Assembly: GCF_004795105.1 (NCBI RefSeq)
Contig: NZ_SSBL01000003.1
Span: 372,001-436,000 of the forward strand
DNA: 64,000 nucleotides
Source: Streptomyces sp. A0642
Lineage (GTDB): Bacteria > Actinomycetota > Actinomycetes > Streptomycetales > Streptomycetaceae
Reading direction: 5' to 3'
The notes under the pieces are model-generated. The model was not told where the DNA came from, did not search any database, and saw only the letters and a program-made list of their open reading frames with translations. The translations under genes were made by a program, and so were the position numbers. Positions 25,807 to 34,474 of this stretch are shown piece after piece. Each line of letters opens with the position of its first letter. The stretch's first letter is position 1.

Positions 25807-25833
25807 GACGGGCCGGCTCGGCAGAATGTGACA
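25807..25833 (-). promoter_or_regulatory. ECF41/SigJ-type promoter of the AhpD-like gene
   Basis: On the minus strand TGTCACA (25833-25827) and CGTC (25810-25807) are separated by exactly 16 nt. This is the -35/-10 pattern reported for ECF41 sigma factors, about 37 bp before the start at 25769. Confidence 0.75.
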
Positions 25834-26002
25834 GGGACGCCCTTGTGACGTGCGTCTCCCCCTGGCGCCGCTTCCGAACGACGGCGTACGCGCCGACCGG
25901 CGGCGCCGCGCGAGACCTTCGGAGTGCGCACCGACCGGCGGCCCCGCTTCCGGCCCGCGACCTCGGGGCAGCCGGCTGCCGGGCCCCTGCCCCCTCCGGC
26001 CG

Positions 26003-26575
26003 TCAGCGCAGATCGAGGCGCATCAGAACCCGGGGATGCCCGGCCAGCACGGACGTGGTGTCGGCGGCATGAGTGAACCCGGCGCGCTCGAAGTTCTTCC
26101 GGATCCCGGCGTACGCCATCGTCAGATCCACCTTGGCGTCACCGCTGTCGAGCGGATAGGCCTCGATCGCGGGCGCGCCGTTGGCGCGCGCGAACTTGCC
26201 GGCTCCGGCGATGAGCGTGTGCGAGATCCCCCGCTTCCGGTACCCGGGGCGTACGCGGACGCACCACACGCACCAGACCGGCAGGTCGTCGATGCGGGGG
26301 ATCCTGTGGCTGCGCGCGAACGAGGTGGCGGAGCGCGGGGCCACGGCGGCCCAGCCGACCGGCTCGTCGCCGTCCATGGCGAGGACACCGGGCGGGGGCT
26401 GCTCGTGGCACAGCTCGGCGACGTACTCCCCGCGGGCCGGACCGCGCAGTTCGTTGTTGAGCTTGGACGGGATGCGGTGGCTGAGGCACCAGCAGACGTT
26501 GGCGCCGGGGGACTTGGGGCCGAGGAGCGTACGGACCTCCTCGAAGTCCGTCGCCGGGCGAACGTCAATCGTCAT
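26003..26575 (-). CDS. GNAT-family N-acetyltransferase
   Basis: 190 residues from the ATG at 26575. VRPGYRKRGISHTLIAGAGKFARANG is the acetyl-CoA-binding loop and helix (in two parts VRPGYRKRG and SHTLIAGAG). The N-terminal CWCLSHRIPSKLNNELRG and CVWCVRV are Cys/Trp-rich features seen in a subgroup of actinobacterial GNATs. Substrate unknown. Solitary. Confidence 0.88.
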   Translation of the reverse strand: MTIDVRPATDFEEVRTLLGPKSPGANVCWCLSHRIPSKLNNELRGPARGEYVAELCHEQPPPGVLAMDGDEPVGWAAVAPRSATSFARSHRIPRIDDLPVWCVWCVRVRPGYRKRGISHTLIAGAGKFARANGAPAIEAYPLDSGDAKVDLTMAYAGIRKNFERAGFTHAADTTSVLAGHPRVLMRLDLR

Positions 26576-26723
26576 GGCCCCACAGTGGCATGCGTGCAGG
26601 GCGCGCGGGCGGCCCCACGCCCGAGCACGGCTCGTGAAGATGACCGTGCGGCCGGCGGCCGTGTCCCGGAGGGGGGACACGGCCGCCGGGCCCGCCCGCG
26701 GACGTCGCGGGCGGGCCCGGGGC

Positions 26724-29700
26724 TCAGGCGATCTCGATGAGCAGGTCCCCGGCCTCGACCTGCTGCACCTTGCCGATCGCCAGGCGGCGTACGGTCCCCG
26801 CGGACTGCGCGGTGATCGAGGCCTCCATCTTCATCGCCTCGATGGTGGCGACCGTCTGGCCGGCCGACACCGACGCGCCCTCCTCCATCTGGAGGGTCAC
26901 GACACCGGCGAACGGCGCGGCGACGTGGCCCGCGTTGCCGCGGTCCGCCTTCTCGGCCGCCTTCACGTCGGTCGCCACGGACTTGTCCCGTACCGAAACC
27001 GGACGCAACTGCCCGTTGAGGGTGGCCAGCACGCTGCGGAATCCGCGCTCGTCGGCCTCGGAGATCGCCTCCAGCTCGATCAGCAGGGTGACACCGGGAT
27101 CGAGCGTGACCGTGTGCTCGGTCTCGGTCTCCAGGCCGTAGAGGAAGTCCTGCGTCGGCAGTACGGAGGTGTCCCCGTACGCCTCGCGGTGCGCTTCGAA
27201 CTCCTTCGTCGGGCCCGGGAACAGGAGCCGGTTCAGCGTCGCGCGCGGGGACTGCCGCAGAGCCTCGCGGTCCTCGTCCGAGAGGTGCGGCGTCTGCGCC
27301 TTCGCCGGACGGCCCTGCAGGGCGCGGGTACGGAAGGGCTCCGGCCAGCCGCCGGGCGGATCGCCCAGCTCACCCCGCAGGAATCCGATCACGGAGTCCG
27401 GCACGTCGAACTTGCCGGGGTCGGACTCGAAGTCCGACGCATCGACCCCCGCGCCCACCAGATGCAGCGCGAGGTCGCCGACCACCTTCGAGGAAGGCGT
27501 CACCTTCACCAGTCGGCCGAGCATGCGGTCGGCCGCGGCGTAGCAGTCCTCGATGAGTTCGAAGCGGTCGCCCAGGCCGAGGGCGATGGCCTGCTGCCTC
27601 AGGTTGGACAGCTGCCCGCCGGGGATCTCGTGGTGGTAGATCCGGCCGGTCGGCGAGGCCAGCCCGGACTCGAAGGGGGCGTACACCTTGCGGGTCGCCT
27701 CCCAGTAGGGCTCCAGGTCGCCGACCGCCTGGAGCGAGAGGCCGGTCGCGCGCTCGGTGTGATCCGTCGCCGCCACCAGTGCCGACAGCGGCGGCTGGCT
27801 GGTGGTCCCGGCCATGGAGGCCACTGCCGCGTCCACCGCGTCCACGCCCGCGTCGATCGCGGCGACCAGCGTGGCGAGCTGCCCGCCGGCGGTGTCATGC
27901 GTGTGCAGGTGGACCGGCAGGTCGAACCGCTCGCGCAGCGCGGTGACGAGGGTCCGGGCCGCCGGCGGACGCAGCAGCCCGGCCATGTCCTTGATGGCGA
28001 GCACATGCGCGCCCGCCTCCACGATCTGCTCGGCGAGCCGGAGGTAGTAGTCCAGCGTGTACAGCGTCTCGCCGGGATCCGAGAGGTCCGCGGTGTAGCA
28101 GAGGGCCACCTCGGCGAGCGAGGTGCCGGTGGCGCGCACGGCGTCGATCGCCGGACGCATCTGGGACACGTCGTTGAGGGCGTCGAAGATCCGGAAGATG
28201 TCCATCCCGGTGGACGCGGCCTCGGAGACGAACGCCTCGGTGACCTCGGTGGGATACGGCGTGTACCCGACCGTGTTGCGCCCGCGCAGCAGCATCTGGG
28301 TGCAGATGTTGGGCACGGCCTCCCGCAGCTTGGCCAGCCGCTCCCACGGGTCCTCGGCCAGGAAGCGCAGCGCCACGTCGTACGTGGCCCCGCCCCAGCA
28401 CTCGATGCTGAGGAGCTGGGGCACCGTCCGGGCGACGTGCGGGGCGACGGCCAGCAGGTCGCGGGTACGGACCCGGGTGGCCAGCAGCGACTGATGGGCG
28501 TCGCGGAACGTGGTGTCGGTGACGGCGACGGCCGACTGGGCGCGCAGCTCGGCGGCGAACGCCTCCGGGCCGATGGCCGCGAGGCGCTGCCGCGACCCGT
28601 CCGGCGGCGACCCGGCCGGCAGGACGGGCAGCTTGTCGGCCGGCTCGATGACCGAAGGGCGGGGACCGTAGGGCCGGTTGACGGTGGTCTCGGCGAGGTA
28701 CGTCAGCATGCGGCTGCCCCGGTCCGCCGACGGGCGGGCCCGGATCAGTTCCGGGTGCTCCTCGATGAAGCTGGTCGTGATGCGCCCCGCCCGGAAGTCC
28801 GGCTGGTCCAGCACGGCCCCCAGGAACGGCAGGTTCGTCGCCACTCCGCGGATGCGGAACTCCGCGATCGCCCGTCGGGCGCGACGGGCCGCGTTGGCGA
28901 AGTCGTGCCCGTGACAGGTCAGTTTGACCAGCATCGAGTCGAAGTGGGCCGACACCTCGGCGCCGGTGTGGACGGTTCCGCCGTCCAGCCGTACGCCGGG
29001 GCCGCCCGGTGAGCGGTAGGCGGAGATGGTGCCGGTGTCCGGCCGGAACCCGTTGGCGGGGTCCTCCGTCGTGATGCGGCACTGCAGGGCCGTGCCGTTG
29101 AGGGTGATGTCGTCCTGGCTGAGATGCAGATCGGGCAGCGTCATCCCGGCGGCGATGCGCAGCTGCGCGATGACCAGGTCGCGTCCGGTCACCTGTTCGG
29201 TGACGGTGTGCTCGACCTGGATGCGCGGGTTCATCTCGATGAACACGTGATGGCCGCGCTCGTCGACGAGGAACTCGACGGTGCCCGCGTTCACGTACCC
29301 GATGTGGCGCGCGAAGGCGACCGCGTCGGCGCAGATCCGGTCGCGCAGCTCCGGGTCGAGGTTCGGGGCGGGCGCGATCTCGACGACCTTCTGGTGGCGG
29401 CGCTGCAGGGAGCAGTCCCGCTCGTAGAGGTGGACGACGTTGCCCGCCGCGTCGGCGAGGATCTGGACCTCGATGTGGCGGGGGTTGATCACGGCCTGTT
29501 CCAGGAACACCGTCGCGTCGCCGAACGCGGAGCGGGCCTCGCGCATCGCCGCGTCGATCGCCTCGCGGAGCTCGCCCGGCTCCGCCACCCGGCGCATCCC
29601 GCGCCCGCCGCCACCGGCGACGGCCTTCACGAAGACCGGGAAGCCGATGTCGTCGGACGCCGCCACGAGAGCGTCCACGTCCTCCGAGGGTTCGGACGAC

Positions 29701-30098
29701 TTCAGCACCGGCACGCCGGCCGCCCGGGCGGCCGCGACCGCCCGGGACTTGTTGCCCGTCAGGTTCAGTACCGATGCCGGCGGCCCGACGAACGTGATCC
29801 CGGCCGCGGCGCAGGCGGCCGCGAGGTCCGGGTTCTCCGACAGGAAGCCGTATCCCGGGTAGATCGCGTCCGCGCCCGCCTTCCGCGCGGCCTCGACCAC
29901 CTCGTCCACCGAGAGGTAGGCCCGTACGGGATGCCCGGTCTCCCCGATCCGGTAGGCCTCGTCGGCCTTGGCGCGGTGCAGGGAATTGCGGTCCTCGTGC
30001 GGGTACACGGCCACGGTGGAGATGCCGAGCTCGAACGCCGCGCGAAACGCCCGGATCGCGATCTCCCCGCGGTTGGCGACCAATACCTTCTCGAACAT
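26724..30098 (-). CDS. pyc: Pyruvate carboxylase
   Basis: 1124 residues from the ATG at 30098, with GGGGAG just upstream. Domain order is that of single-chain pyruvate carboxylase: biotin carboxylase (1-450: FEKVLVANRGEIAIRAFRA, GGGGRGMRR, EMNPRIQVEHTVTE), carboxyltransferase (about 510-960: DTTFRDAHQSLLATR, CWGGATYDVALRFL, IKDMAGLLRP, THDTAGG), then the biotin carrier with Lys1090 in EAMKMEAS. It carboxylates pyruvate to oxaloacetate, refilling the TCA cycle. Length is complete and no interruption is seen. It stands alone. Confidence 0.97.
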   Translation of the reverse strand: MFEKVLVANRGEIAIRAFRAAFELGISTVAVYPHEDRNSLHRAKADEAYRIGETGHPVRAYLSVDEVVEAARKAGADAIYPGYGFLSENPDLAAACAAAGITFVGPPASVLNLTGNKSRAVAAARAAGVPVLKSSEPSEDVDALVAASDDIGFPVFVKAVAGGGGRGMRRVAEPGELREAIDAAMREARSAFGDATVFLEQAVINPRHIEVQILADAAGNVVHLYERDCSLQRRHQKVVEIAPAPNLDPELRDRICADAVAFARHIGYVNAGTVEFLVDERGHHVFIEMNPRIQVEHTVTEQVTGRDLVIAQLRIAAGMTLPDLHLSQDDITLNGTALQCRITTEDPANGFRPDTGTISAYRSPGGPGVRLDGGTVHTGAEVSAHFDSMLVKLTCHGHDFANAARRARRAIAEFRIRGVATNLPFLGAVLDQPDFRAGRITTSFIEEHPELIRARPSADRGSRMLTYLAETTVNRPYGPRPSVIEPADKLPVLPAGSPPDGSRQRLAAIGPEAFAAELRAQSAVAVTDTTFRDAHQSLLATRVRTRDLLAVAPHVARTVPQLLSIECWGGATYDVALRFLAEDPWERLAKLREAVPNICTQMLLRGRNTVGYTPYPTEVTEAFVSEAASTGMDIFRIFDALNDVSQMRPAIDAVRATGTSLAEVALCYTADLSDPGETLYTLDYYLRLAEQIVEAGAHVLAIKDMAGLLRPPAARTLVTALRERFDLPVHLHTHDTAGGQLATLVAAIDAGVDAVDAAVASMAGTTSQPPLSALVAATDHTERATGLSLQAVGDLEPYWEATRKVYAPFESGLASPTGRIYHHEIPGGQLSNLRQQAIALGLGDRFELIEDCYAAADRMLGRLVKVTPSSKVVGDLALHLVGAGVDASDFESDPGKFDVPDSVIGFLRGELGDPPGGWPEPFRTRALQGRPAKAQTPHLSDEDREALRQSPRATLNRLLFPGPTKEFEAHREAYGDTSVLPTQDFLYGLETETEHTVTLDPGVTLLIELEAISEADERGFRSVLATLNGQLRPVSVRDKSVATDVKAAEKADRGNAGHVAAPFAGVVTLQMEEGASVSAGQTVATIEAMKMEASITAQSAGTVRRLAIGKVQQVEAGDLLIEIA

Positions 30099-30445
30099 CA
30101 AACTCCCCAGTCGTGTCACGGGCGCGTGGCCTCAGGACAGGCGATGTCGCACGGGATGCACGAATCGGCATCCGGTGGTCGGGTGGCGGTGGCGAAGTGC
30201 TCCGTGCCTCTCGGGCCGGAGCGTTCGACACCGTACCGGAGACCTTCCCAGAGATCGCGGGCGCAAAGGATGGCGTGCGTCACGTGCCGCGGATCCGGTC
30301 CGCCGGCCGTCGGGAACGGGGGACCGGCGCGCCGGGGCCGCGCGCGGAGACGGCGGACGCCCGGCACCCGACGCGGCATCAGCACGGCGCCCACCGGCGG
30401 CCCGCAGGAGCGGGCGCGACCGGTGGGCGCGGAACAACGGGGGAG
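30099..30445. other. Intergenic region between pyc and the flavin oxidoreductase, with a stem-loop
   Basis: No convincing gene. GCGCCCACCGG (30387-30397) pairs with CCGGTGGGCGC (30420-30430), 16 bp past the oxidoreductase stop on the minus strand: a likely terminator for that gene. The remainder should hold the pyc-distal leader; no promoter is clear. Confidence 0.5.
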
Positions 30446-31519
30446 TCAGGCCGCGTACTGGTAGGCCGGGTAGGTCAGGTAGCCCGCATCGCCGCCCTGG
30501 TAGTACGTCGCCTCGTCGACCGGGGCGAGCGGAAGTCCGCCGCGCAGCCGCTCGACGAGGTCGGGGTTGGCGATGAAGGCACGGCCGAAGCTGATGAGGT
30601 CGGCCCCCAGCCCGAGCCAGTGGTCGGCGTCGTCCCGGCCGGTCTGCTTGGGGCCCATGGGAAGGGTGGGATTGATGATCAGGGCACCCGGCCACGCGCG
30701 GCGCAGGGTGAGGAGAGCCTGCTCCTCCACGGTGGCCTCGAGGTGTACGTAGGCCACTTCGAGGCGGGCCAGTTCGGTCAGCAGCGCGGGGTACAGCTCG
30801 GCGGTCTCGCTCTCCTCGACCCCCCAGAACAGGCCGCCGGGCGAGAGGCGGATGCCGGTCCTGGCGCCACCGACCGCGTCGACGGTGGCGGCGACGGACT
30901 CGACGGCGAAGCGGATCCGGTTGGCGATCGGGCCGCCGTAGCGGTCCGTGCGCAGGTTGGCGTTGGAGGAGAGGAACTGGGAGATCAAGTAGCCGTTGGC
31001 GCCGTGCAGTTCCACCCCGTCGAAGCCGGCGTCGAGGGCGCGGTGCGCGGCCCGGGCGTACGACTGGGCGTGCTCGGGCACCTCGGCGGTGTCCAGGGCC
31101 CGGGGCATCGGCGCGGGCTGGGGCCCGCTCGGGGTGAACACGTCACCGACGGCGGGGACGGCGGAGGGCCCGACCGGCTGCATGCCGGTGGTGTCGGGGT
31201 GCGAGACCCGGCCGCCGTGCATGAGCTGGGCGAAGATCCGGCCGCCGTTGGCATGGACCGCGGCGGTCACGGGGCGCCAGGAGGCGACCTGCTCCTCGGT
31301 GTGCAGCCCCGGGGTACCGGGATTGGACTGCCCGATCACGCTCGGCTGGACCCCTTCGCTCACGATCAGCCCGGCGCTGGCCCGCTGGGCGTAGTAGGCG
31401 GCCATGGACGGCGTCGCCAGCCCGCCGGCAGCGGCCCGCACCCGGGACATGGGGGCCATGACCACCCGGTTGGGCAGCGTCAGGCCGGCGAGACGGTAGC
31501 CGGAGAAAAGGGATGTCAC
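30446..31519 (-). CDS. Old yellow enzyme-type NADH:flavin oxidoreductase / alkene reductase
   Basis: 357 residues. FMN-barrel features: LTLPNRVVMAPMSRVRA, GQLMHGGR-like AQLMHGGRVSHPD, GFDGVELHGANGYLISQFL with the substrate-binding His/Asn pair, RTDRYGG and FGRAFIANPDLVERL. These are the marks of class I OYE enzymes (NemA-like) that reduce activated alkenes and electrophiles. It is divergent from a MerR gene at 31635, and the 115-bp intergenic region carries a MerR-like promoter, so induction by an electrophile or related signal is likely. Confidence 0.93.
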   Translation of the reverse strand: MTSLFSGYRLAGLTLPNRVVMAPMSRVRAAAGGLATPSMAAYYAQRASAGLIVSEGVQPSVIGQSNPGTPGLHTEEQVASWRPVTAAVHANGGRIFAQLMHGGRVSHPDTTGMQPVGPSAVPAVGDVFTPSGPQPAPMPRALDTAEVPEHAQSYARAAHRALDAGFDGVELHGANGYLISQFLSSNANLRTDRYGGPIANRIRFAVESVAATVDAVGGARTGIRLSPGGLFWGVEESETAELYPALLTELARLEVAYVHLEATVEEQALLTLRRAWPGALIINPTLPMGPKQTGRDDADHWLGLGADLISFGRAFIANPDLVERLRGGLPLAPVDEATYYQGGDAGYLTYPAYQYAA

Positions 31520-31568
31520 GGCAGGACTCCTTGGCGTTCAGCGGTGCCCGGACCTCGGGCATGCAGTT

Positions 31569-31600
31569 ACGCTAAAACCTCACATTGATGTCAGAGGCAA
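31569..31600 (-). promoter_or_regulatory. MerR-type promoter of the OYE gene
   Basis: On the minus strand TTGCCT (31600-31595) and TAGCGT (31574-31569) are 20 bp apart, longer than the normal 17, with an imperfect dyad CCTC-N12-GAGG (31578-31597) in the spacer. Over-long spacers bridged by the regulator are diagnostic of MerR control. Confidence 0.5.
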
Positions 31601-31634
31601 GCCCTGTGACGCAGGACACGAGCGGGAGGGTTGC

Positions 31635-32018
31635 GTGCGCATCGGGGAGCTCGCGTCGAGAGCCGGGGTAAGCGTCCGGTCCGTGCGCTACTACGAGGAG
31701 CAGGGCCTGCTCGCCAGCACTCGAAGTCCCAGCGGGCAGCGGCACTTCAGGGACGACGACGTCGAAAGGGTCGCGTTCATCCAGCGTCTCTACGCGGCGG
31801 GCCTGTCCAGCCGCACCGTCGTTGAACTGCTGCCCTGCGTGGACGCGCCCAGCAGGGAGAACTCGGACGACGCGCTGGAGCGGATGGCCCAGGAGCGCGA
31901 CCGGCTCTCCGCGCACATCGACGAACTGGTGCGGACGAGGGACACGCTCGACGCGCTGGTGGCGACGGCGAGGGCACATCGCGAGCAGATGGAGACGGCA
32001 GCCGGCGCGGTCCGCTGA
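31635..32018 (+). CDS. MerR-family transcriptional regulator
   Basis: 127 residues, GTG start. MRIGELASRAGVSVRSVRYYEEQGLL is the winged HTH; RSPSGQRHFRDDDVERVAFI the wing and first coiled helix; the C-terminal dimerisation helix runs to the end. The single Cys in ELLPCVDAPS is in the effector region. The divergent partner is the OYE gene at 30446-31519, its predicted target. Confidence 0.92.
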   Translation: MRIGELASRAGVSVRSVRYYEEQGLLASTRSPSGQRHFRDDDVERVAFIQRLYAAGLSSRTVVELLPCVDAPSRENSDDALERMAQERDRLSAHIDELVRTRDTLDALVATARAHREQMETAAGAVR

Positions 32019-32096
32019 CCGGCGACGTGGCATCGTCGCCGGGGCGGGTGCGGGATACGGGTCGTTGGCGGCGGGGCGCGGCTGCGGGCGGGACGT

Positions 32097-32553
32097 TCAC
32101 AGGCCCCGGCCGTCGGCGGCCAGGCGGTCGAGCCACTCCCTCAGCAGCTGCTGCTCCGAGGCGCTGAGCGTCGTCTGCTCGGGCAGCGCCGCTCGCAGCG
32201 CGCGTGCGGCGCCGGCCGGGCTCGCGCTCTGCACGGCGGGTTCCCGGCTGGTCCCGGCGGTGACCATGGACTCGCGCAGTGAGGTCAGGAGCGCCGGGTG
32301 GCGCCGGGCCTCCGGCAGGGACAGCCACGTGAGCACCGCGCCGCACGCGGTGGCGTGGATGATCATGGCGGCGAGGTCCTCGTCCGCGCGGAGCCGGCAG
32401 GCCGCGGCCAGGCGCCGGATCCTGGCCGGCAGGATCTCCATCCCGGCCTTGAAGGCGGCCGGCGGCCTCGATGATCCGCTGCCGCGGCGGCGGCTGCTCG
32501 CGGTCCGCGGCCGCCGTGGTCTCGTCGGCGGTGCTGCGGGAACGTGGAGGCAG
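32097..32553 (-). pseudogene. Decayed TetR-family regulator with internal deletion and frameshift
   Basis: Two pieces of one TetR gene in different frames. From 32553 a frame reads PPRSRSTADETTAAADREQ then PRQRIIEAAGRL, the beginning of a TetR HTH, but its first codon is CTG. At about 32450 it breaks, and a second frame continues FKAGMEILPARIRRLAAACR through IIHATACGAVLTWLS to the stop at 32097, the C-terminal ligand domain. The whole DNA-recognition part between is missing. The remaining ATG (32441) could only give the C-terminal 114 residues. Confidence 0.65.
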
Positions 32554-32714
32554 GAATCAACGGTACGACGAGGGTGGTTCCGTCGTTGGCGTCGGATCTT
32601 CCTCCGGAAAGGGCTTCCGCTGGAGTGCGTACGCGTGCGACGCGACTGCCCCGATGCCGGCCCGCGGTGGAAATTCCCTACCGGTGCGGCCGCGCATGGC
32701 GGAGACTCGGTCCC

Positions 32715-33332
32715 GTGGCCGACATGGAATTGTTCCGGGAGACCGTTCTCGCGTGGGCGACCGGCGGCCCGGGTGACCCCGCGCGCGAACTGGCGGCGGG
32801 GCTGCCCGTCCGGGTGGCCGTCCTGCTGGAAGGGCCGAGCGACTCCGCGGCGGTGAACGCCCTGGCCGCGAGCCGCGGCCGGGACCTGGCGGCCGAAGGA
32901 ATCTGCGTCCTGCCGATGGGCGGTGCCATGAGTGTCGGGCGCTTCGCACGCCTGCTCGGGCCACCCGGCCTCGGCCTTCGGCTCACGGGGCTGTGCGATG
33001 TGGCCGAACAGCCCTATTACGCGAGGGGGCTGGAGCGAGCGGGCGCCGCCGGGGAAGAGTTCTTCGTCTGCGCGGCGGATCTGGAGGACGAGTTCATCCG
33101 GGCGCTGGGACTGCCGCGCGTGGAGGAGCTCATCCGGGCCGAGGGCGACCTGCGCGCCTTCCAGACCTTCCTGCACCAGCCCGCCCAGCGGGACCGTACG
33201 CCGGAGCAGCGCGTGCGGCGGTTTTTCGGTACGAAGAAGGGCCGAAAGATCCACTACGGTCGCGTCCTCGCCGAGGCGCTCGGCCCCGCCCCCGCACCCG
33301 CGCCGCTCGACGGCTTGCTCGCCGCCCTCTGA
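32715..33332 (+). CDS. Stand-alone TOPRIM-domain protein (OLD nuclease-like)
   Basis: 205 residues from the GTG at 32715 (an ATG at 32724 is the alternative). VRVAVLLEGPSDSAAVNALA gives the TOPRIM Glu, ICVLPMGGAMSVGRFARLL the middle, and GLCDVAEQPYYARGL stands where the DxD motif should be. FFVCAADLEDEFIRALG carries a further acidic cluster. These match the C-terminal TOPRIM part of OLD-family nucleases, but there is no ATPase domain. The role is unknown; nuclease or phosphotransfer activity would be inference. Confidence 0.7.
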   Translation: MADMELFRETVLAWATGGPGDPARELAAGLPVRVAVLLEGPSDSAAVNALAASRGRDLAAEGICVLPMGGAMSVGRFARLLGPPGLGLRLTGLCDVAEQPYYARGLERAGAAGEEFFVCAADLEDEFIRALGLPRVEELIRAEGDLRAFQTFLHQPAQRDRTPEQRVRRFFGTKKGRKIHYGRVLAEALGPAPAPAPLDGLLAAL

Positions 33333-33544
33333 CCCTCGGGCGCCGTCCGTACCGCGGTGGCCCGTTGGCGGACGCGCCCCCATGCGCCGGGAGAGTCCGA
33401 TACGGAGGCCCGGTCGGAGCCCGCACTGGTCGCGGGGTCGGCTCGCGGCGATGCGCGACGCCCATGGTTTCGTCCTGCCCTCAGGCCTGGGCGAACGAAC
33501 AGCGCTGAGAAGCGGACCGGGTGACCCCCGGTTCAGCCGTTCAT

Positions 33545-33594
33545 GCAACCAGACGGTTGCGTGTTGCGGATTGTCGTGCAACCCTTGAGTTGCA
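33545..33594. promoter_or_regulatory. Two operator dyads upstream of the SRPBCC-ArsR pair
   Basis: GCAACC-AGAC-GGTTGC (33545-33560) and TGCAAC-CCTTGA-GTTGCA (33577-33594) share the same half-site. Their centres are 33 bp apart, three helical turns. The second ends 33 bp before the gene start. Best candidates for binding by the ArsR protein encoded at 34070. Confidence 0.65.
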
Positions 33595-33626
33595 AGTTCG
33601 ATGAGGACGAGAAGTGGAGTCATCCC

Positions 33627-34073
33627 ATGACCGAGGACCGGATCGAACGCGAAACCCTGATCGAGGCGCCCCTGGAACGGGTCTGGTCGCTGGTGGCACA
33701 GCCCGGCTTCTGGGTGGCCGACAAGGCGAGCCTGCCGGGCACCGTGGCGAGAGAAGGCGAGTCGATGGTGGCGAAGAACCCCGAGCACGGAGACTTCCCG
33801 GTGCGTGTGGAGAAGGTCCGGCCGCCGACGTACCTGGCCTATCGCTGGACCAGCGCGTTCCCGGGAGAGGAACTGCGCGAGAACAACAGCACCCTCGTGG
33901 AGTTCACCTTGACGCAGGAGGGTGACCGGACGCGGCTGCGCGTCGTCGAGAGCGGGTTCGCGTCGCTGGCGGGCTCCGAGGAGCTGCGCGGTCAGAACCT
34001 CAAGGACCACACCGGGGGCTGGCCCCTGGAGCTCGACGCGCTCAAGACGCGCGCCGAACAGCCCGCCCCATGA
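33627..34073 (+). CDS. SRPBCC/AHSA1-family protein
   Basis: 148 residues from the ATG at 33627 with GGAG upstream. ERETLIEAPLERVWSLVAQPGFW at the start and TLVEFTLTQEGDRTRLRVVESGF followed by GGWPLELDALK are AHSA1-type SRPBCC blocks. Pairs of AHSA1 protein and ArsR regulator in one operon are common. Its stop overlaps the ArsR start by four bases (ATGA). The ligand is unknown. Confidence 0.9.
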   Translation: MTEDRIERETLIEAPLERVWSLVAQPGFWVADKASLPGTVAREGESMVAKNPEHGDFPVRVEKVRPPTYLAYRWTSAFPGEELRENNSTLVEFTLTQEGDRTRLRVVESGFASLAGSEELRGQNLKDHTGGWPLELDALKTRAEQPAP

Positions 34074-34435
34074 CGGAAGAACGTCCCGCCGCCGAGGCCG
34101 TCGGCAGCGTCCTCGGCGCGCTGGCCGACCCCACCCGACGCCAGTTGCTCGATCTGCTCGCGGCGCAGGGCCGGGCCACCGCGACGACGCTGGCCGAACG
34201 GCTCCCGGTCTCGCGACAGGCGGTGGTCAAGCACCTGGCCGTCCTGGACGCCGCCGGCCTGGTCTCCGGCATCCGGGCCGGGCGCGAGGTGCGGTACGCG
34301 GTACAGCCCGCGGCGCTCGACGCGACGGCGCGGTGGATGGCCTCCCTCGCGGCCGACTGGGACCGGCGGCTCGCCCACATCAAGCGTGTCGCCGAGTCGG
34401 CGGAACGGGAAGCGCGTGAGGCGCGCCCCGACTGA
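34070..34435 (+). CDS. ArsR-family transcriptional regulator
   Basis: 121 residues. The winged HTH is VLGALADPTRRQLLDLLAAQG, then TTLAERLPVSRQAVVKHLAVLDAAGLV and the wing GREVRYAVQPAALD. No metal-binding Cys are present, so it is not an arsenic or cadmium sensor. Translationally coupled to the SRPBCC gene by a 4-bp overlap; the two dyads at 33545-33594 are its probable operators. Confidence 0.92.
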   Translation: MTEERPAAEAVGSVLGALADPTRRQLLDLLAAQGRATATTLAERLPVSRQAVVKHLAVLDAAGLVSGIRAGREVRYAVQPAALDATARWMASLAADWDRRLAHIKRVAESAEREAREARPD

Positions 34436-34474
34436 AGCGGTAAGCGAATCCACCCCGATCCGAGGAAGCAGGCC

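Noticed and set aside
32554..34010. A long open frame on the minus strand joining the TetR remnant to DNA opposite the TOPRIM and SRPBCC genes
   Set aside because: It is the mirror of genes with clear protein families on the plus strand; only its last part encodes TetR-like sequence.
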